DNA from: DATFDN01 sp963756545 | GTDB lineage: Bacteria > Pseudomonadota > Alphaproteobacteria > Acetobacterales > Acetobacteraceae | DNA length: 64,000 nucleotides | Direction: 5' to 3' | Assembly: GCA_963756545.1 (NCBI GenBank) | Contig: CAVWNY010000008.1 | Span: 434,001 to 498,000 of the forward strand | Shown: positions 15,706 through 25,339 of the stretch, piece by piece | Layout of the letters: every line of letters starts with the position of its first letter | How positions within the stretch are numbered: the stretch's first letter is position 1 | Position numbers and translations under genes: made by a program | Notes under the pieces: generated by a model | What the model was told of the DNA's origin: nothing | Databases searched by the model: none | Seen by the model: only the letters and a program-made list of their open reading frames with translations

Positions 15706-16980
15706 TCACCCAGCAACAACACGAGCCGAAACACGCGGCCAACCCCGTTGCCGCAGCACCAGGAACCCGACCAACGCCAGATTGGCGATGTTGAACAGCA
15801 CCCCGGACCCGAACGCCGGCGCGTAGTACCCGAAATGGTCGTAGAGCCGCCCGGCGAACCAGCTTCCGAACGCCATCCCGCCCATCGAGGTGAACAGCAC
15901 AAGCGGCACCCGCCACGACGCCTCGGCCGAGGGGAACAGGTCGCGGATCGCCACGACATAGGCCGGGATGATGCCCGAGAACCCGAACCCGTAGGCGGCG
16001 GCGATGAGGAACAGCCCGGCCTCGTTCTGCGTCAGCAGGAAGGCCCCGATCGCCACCGCCTGGCAGGCCGAGCCGCAGAGCACGGTGAGCAAGCCGCCGT
16101 GGCGGTCGGCGAAGGCGCCCCAGAACTGGCGGGCGACGAAGGCGCAGCCCAGGAACACCGACAGCATCGTCGCGCCGGCTGCGGCGCCGATGCCGATGTC
16201 GCCGCAGAACGCCACCAGTTGCGACTGCGGAATCGACATCGGGACACAGCAGCAGAATCCCGCGAGGCAGATGATCGCCTGCACGGTGTTGGGGCGCAGC
16301 CCCAGCACGCGCGCACGCGAGGCCCGTATCACCACCCGCTTGGCCCCGACGGCCGGTGTGCCGGGCGCGGGACGGAGGAACAGAAAGGCCAACGGCAGCA
16401 CGCCCAGCAACACCACGCCGGAGTAGCCGAGATAGGTGATGCGCCAGCCCGGCCCGGCGATCAGCCGCTCGAACGCCGCCGGCCAGACCACGCCCGCGAT
16501 GTACTGCCCCGAGGAGATGAGCGCGATGGCGGTGCCGCGCCGGCGGTCGAACCACCGGCTGACATAGATCACCAGCGGCGGGTAGATCGCGCCCATGCCG
16601 AAAAACCCGATCAGCACGCCATGCCCGACATAGAGCGCCCAGACCTGCCCCGTGGATGACAGCGCCAGCCCGGCGGCGACACTCACAGTGCCCATCAGCA
16701 CGCTGTTGCGCACGCCGATCCGATCGGCGAGCCAGCCCATCACGATGCCGCCCGTCCCGGTGCCGATCCACGCCATCGCCCCGGCCAGCGCCAGCACGGA
16801 GCGCGGCACGCCGAGATCGGTCTCCATCGCCTTCAGCCCGACCACGATCAGCAGGGTGGAGCCGTAGCAGACCGACAGGATCGCCAGCGTCACCCCGGCC
16901 GCGATCCAGGAGGCGCGGCCCTCGATCGAGTCCGCACGCAACGCCGCTCCTGCCCGATGCGGACCGAGATCGTCGGGCAT
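15706..16980 (-). CDS. MFS transporter
   Basis: A 12-helix major facilitator superfamily carrier of 424 residues in the inner membrane. Visible features are a first helix ITLAILSVCYGST-like segment near the start, the loop 2-3 motif MGWLADRIGVRNSV (a G-x-x-x-D-R-x-G-x-R signature), and a second half beginning near VLGLRPNTVQAII. The pattern is that of the monocarboxylate/oxalate-type MFS branch, but the substrate is unknown. I choose the ATG at 16980 because GGAG lies 8 bases upstream; an in-frame GTG at 16995 is possible. It converges on the TPR gene and is divergent from the DUF29 gene. Confidence 0.85.
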   Translation of the reverse strand: MPDDLGPHRAGAALRADSIEGRASWIAAGVTLAILSVCYGSTLLIVVGLKAMETDLGVPRSVLALAGAMAWIGTGTGGIVMGWLADRIGVRNSVLMGTVSVAAGLALSSTGQVWALYVGHGVLIGFFGMGAIYPPLVIYVSRWFDRRRGTAIALISSGQYIAGVVWPAAFERLIAGPGWRITYLGYSGVVLLGVLPLAFLFLRPAPGTPAVGAKRVVIRASRARVLGLRPNTVQAIICLAGFCCCVPMSIPQSQLVAFCGDIGIGAAAGATMLSVFLGCAFVARQFWGAFADRHGGLLTVLCGSACQAVAIGAFLLTQNEAGLFLIAAAYGFGFSGIIPAYVVAIRDLFPSAEASWRVPLVLFTSMGGMAFGSWFAGRLYDHFGYYAPAFGSGVLFNIANLALVGFLVLRQRGWPRVSARVVAG

Positions 16981-17087
16981 GTTCGATGTCTCCACGAAAG
17001 GGCCAGCATCATGGACCTGATTCTTTCACGGCGCCACTTTGCGGGTGGTGGCTCGCCGGGTGCCGGCGAGCGTGCTAGATGGGCGGC

Positions 17088-17534
17088 ATGAGTGGAGACC
17101 TCTACGAGGCGGACGAGCACCGGTGGATCGAGGCGCAGATCGAGGCGCTGCGCACCGGGCGGACCGATCAGCTTGATCGCGCGCACCTGATTGAGTACCT
17201 CACCGAGATGACGATCCGCGATCGGCGGGAGCTGCGAAGCCGTCTGACGATTCTCCTCATCCATCTTCTTAACACCCGCTTTCAGCCCGCGCGCCTGAGC
17301 CGGAGTTGGGTGGACACGATCCTGGCGCAGCAATCCGAGGTGAAGACGCTTCTCGCCGACATTCCCAGCATTGCGCAGCACGTCCCGGAGCTTCTCGCGG
17401 AAGCCTATGACGACGCGGCTCGGCGGGTGGCGCGCCAAACCGGCCTGCCGCGCGCGACATTCCCGGCGGCCTGCCCCTGGACTCTGGACGAGGCGTTGGC
17501 GTTCGACCCGCCGGAGCCGCCCTCGCGTCAATGA
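17088..17534 (+). CDS. DUF29 family protein
   Basis: The product (148 residues from this ATG, or 151 from an ATG at 17079) matches the DUF29 pattern: LYEADEHRWIEAQIEALR at the start, then an IEYLTEMTIRDRRELRSRLT helix and LLIHLLNTRFQP. DUF29 proteins are small helical proteins of unknown function, frequent in cyanobacteria and proteobacteria. It ends 13 bp before dppB, so it may lead that operon, but nothing links its function to peptide uptake. Confidence 0.75.
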   Translation: MSGDLYEADEHRWIEAQIEALRTGRTDQLDRAHLIEYLTEMTIRDRRELRSRLTILLIHLLNTRFQPARLSRSWVDTILAQQSEVKTLLADIPSIAQHVPELLAEAYDDAARRVARQTGLPRATFPAACPWTLDEALAFDPPEPPSRQ

Positions 17535-17547
17535 GTTCGCCCGCGCC

Positions 17548-18465
17548 ATGATCCGCTTCCTGCTTCGTTCGTTGCTGCTCGCCGCCCTGGTCTGCCTGAC
17601 GGTGCTGATCATCAGCTTCGCCCTCTCGCGCCTTTCGGGCGGTCTCGCGGTCAGCATCGCCGGCCCCGACGCCTCGCCCGAGGCGGTCGCCAAGATCGAG
17701 CACGAGCTGGGCCTCGACCGGCCGCTGCCGGTGCAGTTCCTCGACTGGGCCGACCGCGCCGCGCACGGCGACCTCGGCAGCTCGTACCTGTTTCACGAAA
17801 AGGTCTCCTCGCTGATCGCCTCGCACCTGCCGATCACGCTGAAGCTGGGTCTGCTCGGCATCGGCATCGCCATCTTCATCGCCGTGCCGATCGGGATTCT
17901 TGCCGCGTTGAACGAGGGGACGTGGATCGACGTCGCGGTGGGCATGATCGCGCTGGCGGGTCAGGCAGTGCCTAGCTTCTGGCTGGGGCTCATGCTGATC
18001 CTGTGGTTCGGCGTCGATCTCCATTGGCTGCCGATCGCCGGCCTGGAGACGTGGCAGGGCTACGTCCTGCCCTCGTTCGTGCTGGCCTTCGTCGCCATCC
18101 CGGTGATGCTGCGCCTGACCCGCAGCGGCATGGTGGATGCGCTGCGCTCCGACTACGTGCGCACGGCCCGCGCCAAGGGCCTGTCGCGCGCCGCGATCGT
18201 GCTGAAGCACGCCTTTCGCAACGCGGCGATGCCCGTGGTCGCGGTCTCGGCGGTGCAGCTCGGCTTCATCCTCGGCGGCTCGGTGGTGGTCGAGGTCGTG
18301 TTCAACGTGCGCGGTGTCGGCTATCTCGCCTGGGAATCGATCGGCAAGGGCGATTTTCCGGTCATCCAGGCGGTGGTGCTGCTGTTCGCGGTGATCTTCG
18401 TCGCGCTCACCCTGATCTCCGACCTGTTCGGCGCGGTGCTCGATCCGCGGCTCCGGGGACGCTGA
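17548..18465 (+). CDS. Peptide/nickel-type ABC transporter permease (DppB/OppB-like)
   Basis: A 305-residue inner-membrane permease of the Dpp/Opp family. It has an N-terminal helix (LLRSLLLAALVCLTVLIISF), a periplasmic DRPLPVQFLDWADR loop usual in DppB, five further helices and the EAA loop around SDYVRTARAKGLS, which docks on the ATPases. The ATG at 17548 follows the DUF29 gene by 13 bp. Its stop overlaps the start of the next permease as TGATG shifted by one (TGA at 18463-18465, ATG from 18465), indicating coupled translation. The substrate is probably an oligopeptide or related compound. Confidence 0.9.
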   Translation: MIRFLLRSLLLAALVCLTVLIISFALSRLSGGLAVSIAGPDASPEAVAKIEHELGLDRPLPVQFLDWADRAAHGDLGSSYLFHEKVSSLIASHLPITLKLGLLGIGIAIFIAVPIGILAALNEGTWIDVAVGMIALAGQAVPSFWLGLMLILWFGVDLHWLPIAGLETWQGYVLPSFVLAFVAIPVMLRLTRSGMVDALRSDYVRTARAKGLSRAAIVLKHAFRNAAMPVVAVSAVQLGFILGGSVVVEVVFNVRGVGYLAWESIGKGDFPVIQAVVLLFAVIFVALTLISDLFGAVLDPRLRGR

Positions 18466-19295
18466 TGCGGGCGCGTCGCGTCCCGTTGCTGATCGGGGCC
18501 GTGATCGTCGGCTTCGCTTCCCTGGTCGCGATCTTCGGCCCGCTGCTCGCGCCGCACGACCCGTTCGTGCAGGATCTCGGGCATCGCTATGTCCCGCCGG
18601 CGTGGATGCCGGGCGGCTCGCCGGCGCACTGGCTGGGCACCGACGGGCTGGGGCGCGACTATTTATCCAGGCTCATCCTCGGCGCGCGCATTTCCATGCT
18701 GATCGGCGTCTCGACCATCGTGCTGTCGGGGACGATCGGAACGACGCTCGGCGTGCTGGGCGGCTATTTCGGCGGCCCGGTCGATGCCGTTGTGATGTTC
18801 GTCGTCTCCTGCCGCCTCGCCATCCCGCTGATCCTGGTGGCGCTGACGGTGGTGTTCATGGTCGGCAGCTCGCTCAGCGTCGTCGTGCTCACCATCGGCC
18901 TGCTGCTGTGGGAACGCTTCGCCGTCGTCTCCCGCGCCGTGACGCGCCAGGTCTGCGGTCTCGACTACGTGGCGGCGGCCTGGGCGGCGGGCTGCTCGCG
19001 CACGCGGACCATCCTGGGCGAGGTGCTGCCCAACATCATGCATCATCTGGTGGTGATCGCCACCATCGACATGGCGATCGCCATCCTGCTGGAAGCGGCG
19101 CTGTCCTTCCTCGGGCTCGGCGTGCCGCCGCCGCTGCCGTCCTGGGGTCTGATGATCGCCGAGGGGAAGGACTACATGTTCTTCAAGCCCTGGGTCATCG
19201 AGATCCCGGGTATCGCGCTGCTGATCCTGGTGCTCGGCATCAACCTCCTGGGCGACGGATTGCGCGACGCCCTGGGCGCGCGCACCGACCGATGA
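18465..19295 (+). CDS. Peptide/nickel-type ABC transporter permease (DppC/OppC-like)
   Basis: The 276-residue partner permease. It shows the N-terminal helix after a short basic tail (RARRVPLLIGAVIVGF), the LLAPHDPFVQD and HWLGTDGLGRDYLSRLI blocks that mark DppC proteins, the EAA loop near LDYVAAAWAAGCS, and the LSFLGLGVPPPLPSWG segment near the C-terminus. Start overlaps dppB and the stop overlaps the next ATPase gene as ATGA. Confidence 0.92.
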   Translation: MRARRVPLLIGAVIVGFASLVAIFGPLLAPHDPFVQDLGHRYVPPAWMPGGSPAHWLGTDGLGRDYLSRLILGARISMLIGVSTIVLSGTIGTTLGVLGGYFGGPVDAVVMFVVSCRLAIPLILVALTVVFMVGSSLSVVVLTIGLLLWERFAVVSRAVTRQVCGLDYVAAAWAAGCSRTRTILGEVLPNIMHHLVVIATIDMAIAILLEAALSFLGLGVPPPLPSWGLMIAEGKDYMFFKPWVIEIPGIALLILVLGINLLGDGLRDALGARTDR

Positions 19296-20284
19296 GCGCG
19301 GACCCGATGAGCGCGCCCACTTTGGAAATCGAGGGATTGCGCGTGGGCTTCGGCCGGATGGAGGCCGTGCGCGGCATCAGCCTCTCGGTCGCGCGCGGGG
19401 AGACACATTGCCTGGTGGGCGAATCCGGCTGCGGAAAGTCGGTCTCCGCGCTCGCTGTCATGGGCCTGCTGCCGCGCGGCTCCCGGCGCGAGGTGCGCCG
19501 CATGGCGTTCGCCGGCGAGGAGATCGGGCATCTGCCCGAACGCCGCCTGGCGCGGCTGCGCGGTGACCGGATCGGCATGATCTTCCAGGAACCGATGACC
19601 AGCCTGAATCCGGCCTACACGATCGGCTCGCAGATGACCGAGGTGCTGCGCCGCCATCGCGGCCTCTCGCGCGGCGACGCGGCCGAGCGGTCGGTCGCCA
19701 TGCTCGACCGCGTCGGCGTCACCGCGCCCGGAATGCGGCTGGGCCAGTTCCCGCACCAGCTCTCGGGGGGCTTGCGCCAGCGCGTGATGATCGCGACCGC
19801 CCTGCTCTGCGAGCCCCAATTGCTGATCGCCGACGAGCCGACCACCGCGCTGGACGTGACGGTGCAGGCGCAGATCCTCCGCCTGCTGGCCGAGTTGCAG
19901 CGCGAGCTGGGCTTGGCCGTCCTGCTAATCACCCACGACCTGGGCGTGGTCGCGCGCGTCGCGCACCGGGTTTCCGTGATGTACGCGGGCGAGATCGTGG
20001 AGCAGGCGAGCGCCGAGGCGCTGTTCGCCGCGCCCTCGCACCCCTACACGCGCGGCCTGCTGGCGGCGATCCCGGTGCCCGGCAAGGTGCGGCGGGGCGA
20101 GAAGTTGGGCAGCATCCCCGGCATCGTGCCACGCCTGGAAAGAGGCTTCGCCGGCTGCCCGTTCCGCGATCGCTGCCCGCACGCGGCGTCAGTCTGCGCC
20201 GTCGAGGCTCCCGCTCAGCACGCCGGCGGAACTCATCGCTATCGTTGTCGGTTGACGCCGGGCTGGTGGCGGGAGGCAGCCTGA
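19292..20284 (+). CDS. Peptide ABC transporter ATPase (DppD/OppD-like)
   Basis: A 330-residue cytoplasmic ATPase. Walker A is GESGCGKSV near residue 45, the Q-loop is FQEPMTSLNP, the signature is LSGGLRQRVMIA, and Walker B is LLIADEPTTALDV. The C-terminal oligopeptide-transporter extension has the usual cysteine cluster (GCPFRDRCPHA). ATGA overlap with the upstream permease and TGATG overlap with the next ATPase gene show a compact operon. Confidence 0.93.
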   Translation: MSADPMSAPTLEIEGLRVGFGRMEAVRGISLSVARGETHCLVGESGCGKSVSALAVMGLLPRGSRREVRRMAFAGEEIGHLPERRLARLRGDRIGMIFQEPMTSLNPAYTIGSQMTEVLRRHRGLSRGDAAERSVAMLDRVGVTAPGMRLGQFPHQLSGGLRQRVMIATALLCEPQLLIADEPTTALDVTVQAQILRLLAELQRELGLAVLLITHDLGVVARVAHRVSVMYAGEIVEQASAEALFAAPSHPYTRGLLAAIPVPGKVRRGEKLGSIPGIVPRLERGFAGCPFRDRCPHAASVCAVEAPAQHAGGTHRYRCRLTPGWWREAA

Positions 20285-21234
20285 TGGGCGCGTCGGCGAT
20301 CGAGGTGGTGGGCCTCTCGCGGGTGTTCGATCAACGCCAGGGCCTGTTCGGCGCGCCGCGCCATCTGGTCGCGGTGGACGACGTCAGCTTCCGCGTTGCG
20401 CCCGGCCGCTCGATCGGCATCGTCGGCGAATCCGGCTGCGGCAAATCGACCCTGGCGCGCGTTCTGCTCGGCCTGCTGTCGCCCAGCGCCGGGACCGTGC
20501 GGATCGAAGGGCGGACGCTCTCGGAGATGGACCGGCGGGCGCGGGCGCGACTGATCCAGCCCGTGTTCCAGGACCCGATGAGTTCGCTCAACCCGCGCCG
20601 GCGCGTGGCCGAGATCGTGGCGCTGCCGCTGCTCGTGCAGGGCGTCGGCCGGGCCGAGCGCGCCCGGCGGGTGGGCGCGATGCTGGAGCGCGTCGGCCTT
20701 GGCGCCGACACGGCCGCGCGCTATCCGGCGCAGCTCTCGGGCGGGCAGCGCCAGCGGGTGGCGATCGCGCGCGCGCTGATCAACGAGCCGCGCATCCTGG
20801 TCTGCGACGAGCCGACCTCGGCGCTCGACGTGTCCGTGCAGGCGCAGATCCTGAACCTGCTGAGCGATCTGCGCGCCGCCTTCGACCTGACCCTGATGTT
20901 CATCAGCCACAACCTGGCGGTGGTGGAGCACATCGCCGACGAGGTGGCGGTGATGTATCTCGGCCGCATCGTCGAGCACGGCGCGAGCGAGACGGTCTTC
21001 CGCGCGCCGCGCCATCCCTACACGCGCGCGCTGCTCGCCTCCGTGCTGACGCCCGAGCCGGGGCTTGGGCTGCCCGACGTGGGGCTGGGCGAGGGCTATC
21101 CGGACCCGTCGAACATCCCCGCCGGCTGCCGGTTCCACCCGCGCTGCCCGATCGCGATCGACATCTGCCGCGTCCGCCCGCCGGCCCGCGAGGCGGTGGA
21201 GTGCCACCTTGCGCCGGAGGAGACGCCCCCGTAG
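20284..21234 (+). CDS. Peptide ABC transporter ATPase (DppF/OppF-like)
   Basis: The second ATPase, 316 residues from the ATG at 20284, which shares a base with the upstream stop. It has Walker A GESGCGKST, Q-loop FQDPMSSLNPR, signature LSGGQRQRVAIA, Walker B LVCDEPTSALDV, and a C-terminal GCRFHPRCPIA cysteine motif. An in-frame upstream codon at 20245 would lengthen the N-terminus, but the overlap start fits the family better. Confidence 0.92.
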   Translation: MGASAIEVVGLSRVFDQRQGLFGAPRHLVAVDDVSFRVAPGRSIGIVGESGCGKSTLARVLLGLLSPSAGTVRIEGRTLSEMDRRARARLIQPVFQDPMSSLNPRRRVAEIVALPLLVQGVGRAERARRVGAMLERVGLGADTAARYPAQLSGGQRQRVAIARALINEPRILVCDEPTSALDVSVQAQILNLLSDLRAAFDLTLMFISHNLAVVEHIADEVAVMYLGRIVEHGASETVFRAPRHPYTRALLASVLTPEPGLGLPDVGLGEGYPDPSNIPAGCRFHPRCPIAIDICRVRPPAREAVECHLAPEETPP

Positions 21235-21261
21235 CGTCGAGGCGAAATGGGAGGCAGGGGC

Positions 21262-22785
21262 ATGAGGCGACGCACGTTCCTGGGGACAGCCGCTGCGGCG
21301 GCGAGCCTGCCGGCGCTGGGGCCAGCGGCCCACGCGCAGAAATCCGACGACACGCTGCGCATCACGTGGCGCGACGCCATTCCCGACGTCGATCCCTATC
21401 GCAACACCCTTCGCACCGGCCTGATCGTGGCCCACGAGGCATGGGACACGCTGGTCTATCGCGACCCGCATAATTTCAAGGTCGTCCCGGCGCTGGCGAC
21501 CGAGTGGAAGTGGACCGACCCGCAGACGCTGGACTTCACGCTCCGCGACGGGGTGAAGTTCCAGAACGGCGATCCGTTCGGCCCCGACGACGTGGTGTAC
21601 ACATTCGAGACCATCCTGCACGATCCGAAGGTCGGGAATCCCAGCAACTTCGCCTTCATCGCGGGGGCGGAGAAGATCAACGACCGCCAAGTGCGGTTCA
21701 AGATGAAGCATATCTTCCCGGCGGCTCTCGAATACTTCTCGATGGTTCTACCCATCTATCCGAAGGCATATCGGGAGAAAGTGGGACCGGAGGCTTACTC
21801 GAAACAGCCGATCGGCACCGGCCCGTACAAGATCACGCGCGTCAACGGGACGAGCGAGATCGACCTCGAACGGTTCGACGGCTACTACAAGGAAAGCCCG
21901 AAAGGCCGGCCGGCGATCAAGTATCTCAAGATCACCGAGGTGCTCGACGCCGCCGGCGAGCTGACGGCGTTCATCAGCGGCCAGGCCGACTGGATCTGGC
22001 AATACAACCCCGACCAGTTCCAGAGCCTGCAAGGGCTGCCGGGCAAGACCGCGCTCCGCGCCGGCTCGATGCGGATCAATTACATGCAGTTCGACGCGGC
22101 CGGGCGCACCGGAAAGGACAACCCGCTCACCCATCAGAAAGTGCGCCAGGCGATCTTTCACTCGATCGACCGTGCCGCGATGGCGCACGATCTGGTGCAG
22201 GGCGACAGCCACCCGATCGCCGCACCCTGCTATCCGACGCAGTTCGGCTGCGATGAGAAGGCGGCGGTCGATTACAGCTACGATCCGTCGAAGGCGAAGC
22301 AGCTTCTCGCCGACGCGGGGTTTGAGAACGGCTTCTCCACCACGATGGTAACCTATCTCCTGCCGGCCTGGAACGCGGCGATGCAGAGCTACATGAAGGC
22401 GGTGGGGATCAGCGTTGATATCCAGCAGCTTCAGGTCGGCGCGGTGGTCCAGAAGGTGGCGGCGGGACAGACCCCGATCAACACCGGAAGCTGGGGCAGC
22501 TATTCGATCAACGACGTCTCGGCGATCCTGCCCTACTTCTTCGGCGGCGGCTCCAACGACTACGCACGCGATCCGGCCCTTGAGAAACTGGTCCAGGCCG
22601 GCGGCTCGGTGACCGACCCGGCCGAGCGGCGGAAGGACTACGCCGAGGCGATCCATCGTGTGACCGAGGAGGCGTACTGGCTGCCGCTGTTTACCAACGT
22701 GACGTACTACGCGTTCGCATCGGGGCTGAACTTCGAGCCGTTTCCGGACGAGCTGCCCAGGTTTTTTCTGAGTAGCTGGAAGTAG
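21262..22785 (+). CDS. Periplasmic peptide-type substrate-binding protein
   Basis: The solute receptor of the ABC transporter (SBP family 5), 507 residues. A twin-arginine-like signal peptide is visible at the start (RRRTFLGTAAAAAS, then cleavage near AHAQ), suggesting export to the periplasm. The mature part carries family-5 blocks such as TLDFTLRDGVKFQNGDPFGPDDVVYTFE split over the N-domain and QPIGTGPYKI. The ATG at 21262 is preceded by GGAGGCAGGGG; an upstream in-frame ATG at 21247 lacks this spacing. It is last in the dpp-like operon and followed by a hairpin. Confidence 0.9.
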   Translation: MRRRTFLGTAAAAASLPALGPAAHAQKSDDTLRITWRDAIPDVDPYRNTLRTGLIVAHEAWDTLVYRDPHNFKVVPALATEWKWTDPQTLDFTLRDGVKFQNGDPFGPDDVVYTFETILHDPKVGNPSNFAFIAGAEKINDRQVRFKMKHIFPAALEYFSMVLPIYPKAYREKVGPEAYSKQPIGTGPYKITRVNGTSEIDLERFDGYYKESPKGRPAIKYLKITEVLDAAGELTAFISGQADWIWQYNPDQFQSLQGLPGKTALRAGSMRINYMQFDAAGRTGKDNPLTHQKVRQAIFHSIDRAAMAHDLVQGDSHPIAAPCYPTQFGCDEKAAVDYSYDPSKAKQLLADAGFENGFSTTMVTYLLPAWNAAMQSYMKAVGISVDIQQLQVGAVVQKVAAGQTPINTGSWGSYSINDVSAILPYFFGGGSNDYARDPALEKLVQAGGSVTDPAERRKDYAEAIHRVTEEAYWLPLFTNVTYYAFASGLNFEPFPDELPRFFLSSWK

Positions 22786-22807
22786 CCCGGCTCGCTACGC
22801 TCACCGA

Positions 22808-22831
22808 CCTCTCCCGCAAGCGCGGGAAAGG
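22808..22831. terminator. Hairpin between convergent genes
   Basis: An imperfect inverted repeat, CCTCTCCCGC and GCGGGAAAGG with a four-base loop, lies 23 bp after the binding-protein stop and 30 bp before the end of the convergent CoA-transferase gene. No T-run follows, so termination is inferred from position only. It resembles half of the C-rich palindromic elements at 36292 and 59472. Confidence 0.45.
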
Positions 22832-22860
22832 TTGCCGCGTCTTTGCCGCGGGTGAGGGCG

Positions 22861-23985
22861 CTAACTTCCGAACTCCGCCCGTATCTCGCACGAGTGCTCC
22901 CCGATTGCCGGCACCGGCCCCAAGTCCCGCGCCCCATCCGATGTCAGCACCGGGGGCGCGGCAATGGATACCGGCCCGTTCGGAGTCCCCACGGTCGCCC
23001 GGCGCAAGGCCGGATGATGCGAGAACGCGGCGACATCGTTGACGAAGCCGAACGCGGTGTTCGCTGAGCGCAGCCGGGCGGCGGCATCGGCGCGGGTCAG
23101 CCGGGCGAACACCGCGGCGATGTGGCCATCCACCATCGCGCGGTTGGCGACCCGGATCACGTTTGTCTCGTATCCTGGCTGCTTCGGCAATTCCGGCTCG
23201 CCCAGGAAGCGCGCGCAGAATTCCGCCCATTCGCGTTCGTTTTGGATCGCGATCAGCACCAGCGCACCGTCAGCGAGCGAAAACGCGCCGTAGGGGCAAA
23301 TCGAGGGATGTGCCAGCCCGATGCGCGCGGGCGCCTTCCCGGTGCCCTCGAAGAACAGCAGCGGCACGTTCATCCAGTCCGCCATCCCGTCGAACAGGCT
23401 CACGGCCAACCGCTTGCCGCGCCCGGTGATCCCCCGCTCGATCAGCGCCTCGAGGATGCCGGCGTGCGCCGCCATGCCGCAGGCGATGTCGCAGGCCGAG
23501 ACGCCGACGCGGCCGGGTCCGGCGGGGAGGCCGGTGACCATAGCCAGTCCCGATTCCGCCTGTACCAGAAGATCGTACGCCTTCATCGACGCATACTCGC
23601 CGGTCTCGCCGTAGCCGGAGATATCGACCGTGATCAGCCGGGGCTGGCGCGCGCGCAGCGATTCAGACCCGAACCCGGCACGGGCCGCCGCGCCGGGCGC
23701 GAGGTTCTGGATGAACACGTCGGCGCGCCCCAGGATGCGGTGCAGCAACGCGGTGTCGGCCGGTTTCTTGATGTCGGCGACCAGGCTCTGCTTGCCGCGG
23801 TTGAGCCAGACGAAATAGCTCGACTGCCCCTTGGCGGCGGCGTCGTAGCCGCGCGCGAAGTCCCCGTCGGCCCGCTCCACCTTGATGACCCGCGCCCCGG
23901 CGTCGGCCAAGCGCGAGCTGGCGTACGGCGCGGCGACGGCCTGTTCGAGCGACAGGACAAGAACGCCATCGAGCGGACCGGGCAT
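22861..23985 (-). CDS. CaiB/BaiF family (class III) CoA-transferase
   Basis: A 374-residue enzyme of the family III CoA-transferases, which move CoA between carboxylic acids in the cytoplasm. The N-terminus GPLDGVLVLSLEQAVAAPYAS, the DAGARVIKVERADGDFARG block and the KAYDLLVQAESG motif holding the presumed catalytic aspartate are all present, as is ADVFIQNLAPGAA. Its ATG directly abuts the stop of the acyl-CoA dehydrogenase gene upstream, so the two form an operon, probably for activation and oxidation of an unidentified acid. Confidence 0.88.
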   Translation of the reverse strand: MPGPLDGVLVLSLEQAVAAPYASSRLADAGARVIKVERADGDFARGYDAAAKGQSSYFVWLNRGKQSLVADIKKPADTALLHRILGRADVFIQNLAPGAAARAGFGSESLRARQPRLITVDISGYGETGEYASMKAYDLLVQAESGLAMVTGLPAGPGRVGVSACDIACGMAAHAGILEALIERGITGRGKRLAVSLFDGMADWMNVPLLFFEGTGKAPARIGLAHPSICPYGAFSLADGALVLIAIQNEREWAEFCARFLGEPELPKQPGYETNVIRVANRAMVDGHIAAVFARLTRADAAARLRSANTAFGFVNDVAAFSHHPALRRATVGTPNGPVSIAAPPVLTSDGARDLGPVPAIGEHSCEIRAEFGS

Positions 23986-25152
23986 TTAGTAGCTCCGGGG
24001 CAGACCGAGGACATGCTCGGCGATGTAGGACAGGACCAGGTTCGTGCTGATCGGCGCCACCTGATAGAGCCGCGTCTCGCGGAATTTGCGCTCGACGTCG
24101 TATTCCTCGGCGAAGCCGAAGCCTCCATGCGTCTGGACGCACGCCTCCCCGGCGGCCCAGGAGGCCTCGGCGGCGAGCATCTTGGCCATGTTCGCCTCCT
24201 CGCCACAGGGCAATCCCGCCTCGAACTTGCGACAGCCCTCATGCACCAGAAGCTCGGCCGCGCGCATCTGCGCGTAGGCGCGGGCGATCGGGAACTGCAC
24301 GCCCTGATTCTGTCCGATCGGGCGGTCGAACACGCGCCGGTCGCTTGCATAGGCGACCGACCGCTCGGTGAACCACTTGGCGTCGCCGATGCATTCGGCG
24401 CCGATCAGCAGGCGCTCGGCGTTCATCCCGTCCAGGATGTAGCGGAAGCCCTTGCCCTCCTCGCCGACCAGGTTCTTGGCCGGAACAATGACGTTGTCGA
24501 AGAAAATCTCGGTCGAGTTGTGGTTCATCATCGTGCGGATCGGCCGGATCGTCATGCCGTGCCCGACCGCCTCGCGCATATCGACGATGAAGGTGGACAG
24601 CCCATCGGTGCGCGACTTCGCCTCCTCGCGCGGGGTGGTCCGGGCGAGCAGCAGCATGAGGTCGGAGTGCTCGGCGCGGCTGGTCCAGACCTTCTGGCCG
24701 TTGACAATGTAGCGATCGCCCTCCCGGCGGGCGAATGTGCGCAGGCTGGTCGTATCCGTGCCGCTGGTCGGCTCCGTCACGCCGAACGCCTGGAGGCGAA
24801 GCGCGCCGGTGGCGATCTTGGGCAGATAGGTCCGCTTCTGCTCGTCGGACCCGTGCCGCAGGATGGTGCCCATGATGTACATCTGCGCGTGGCAGGCCGC
24901 GCCGTTGCAGCCCTCGGCCTGCACCGTCTCCAGGATCGCCGCCGCCGCCGACAGGGGCAGGCCGGCGCCGCCGTACTCCTCAGGAACCAGGGCGGCAAGA
25001 TATCCGGCCTCGGTCAGCGCCTGGACGAACGCCGTCGGGTAGTCGCGTTCGCGGTCCAGGTCGCGCCAGTATTCGCCGGGGAAGCGGGCGCAGAGCTTGC
25101 GGACCTCTTCGCGAATCTCGGCGTGCTCGGCGGCTGGTGCGTGCTGGTCCAT
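23986..25152 (-). CDS. Acyl-CoA dehydrogenase family protein
   Basis: A 388-residue FAD flavoprotein of the acyl-CoA dehydrogenase family. Visible blocks are LVPEEYGGAGLPLS, the FAD/substrate segment FGVTEPTSGTDTTSLRT, VNGQKVWTSRAEHSD and the C-terminal QTHGGFGFAEEYDVERKFR. I choose the ATG at 25152, preceded by GAGGGGAGC; a longer frame to 25287 lacks family similarity at its start. It is co-transcribed with the CoA-transferase that follows without a gap. The substrate chain is unknown. Confidence 0.9.
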   Translation of the reverse strand: MDQHAPAAEHAEIREEVRKLCARFPGEYWRDLDRERDYPTAFVQALTEAGYLAALVPEEYGGAGLPLSAAAAILETVQAEGCNGAACHAQMYIMGTILRHGSDEQKRTYLPKIATGALRLQAFGVTEPTSGTDTTSLRTFARREGDRYIVNGQKVWTSRAEHSDLMLLLARTTPREEAKSRTDGLSTFIVDMREAVGHGMTIRPIRTMMNHNSTEIFFDNVIVPAKNLVGEEGKGFRYILDGMNAERLLIGAECIGDAKWFTERSVAYASDRRVFDRPIGQNQGVQFPIARAYAQMRAAELLVHEGCRKFEAGLPCGEEANMAKMLAAEASWAAGEACVQTHGGFGFAEEYDVERKFRETRLYQVAPISTNLVLSYIAEHVLGLPRSY

Positions 25153-25339
25153 GGGGCTCCCCTCCTCGGGCCTGGATAGGCCGGACGCTGGGACAAGGCC
25201 AGGGTGGGGGGCCAAAACGTCCGCGCTCGCACACTTGGGATGAAAAAAACGCCGGGGTCCCCACACGTCCGCATGAGCGTCGAACAAACGGCCTCAGAAG
25301 ACGTTAGAATGGAACCGCATTGTGGACAGGAGCTAGACA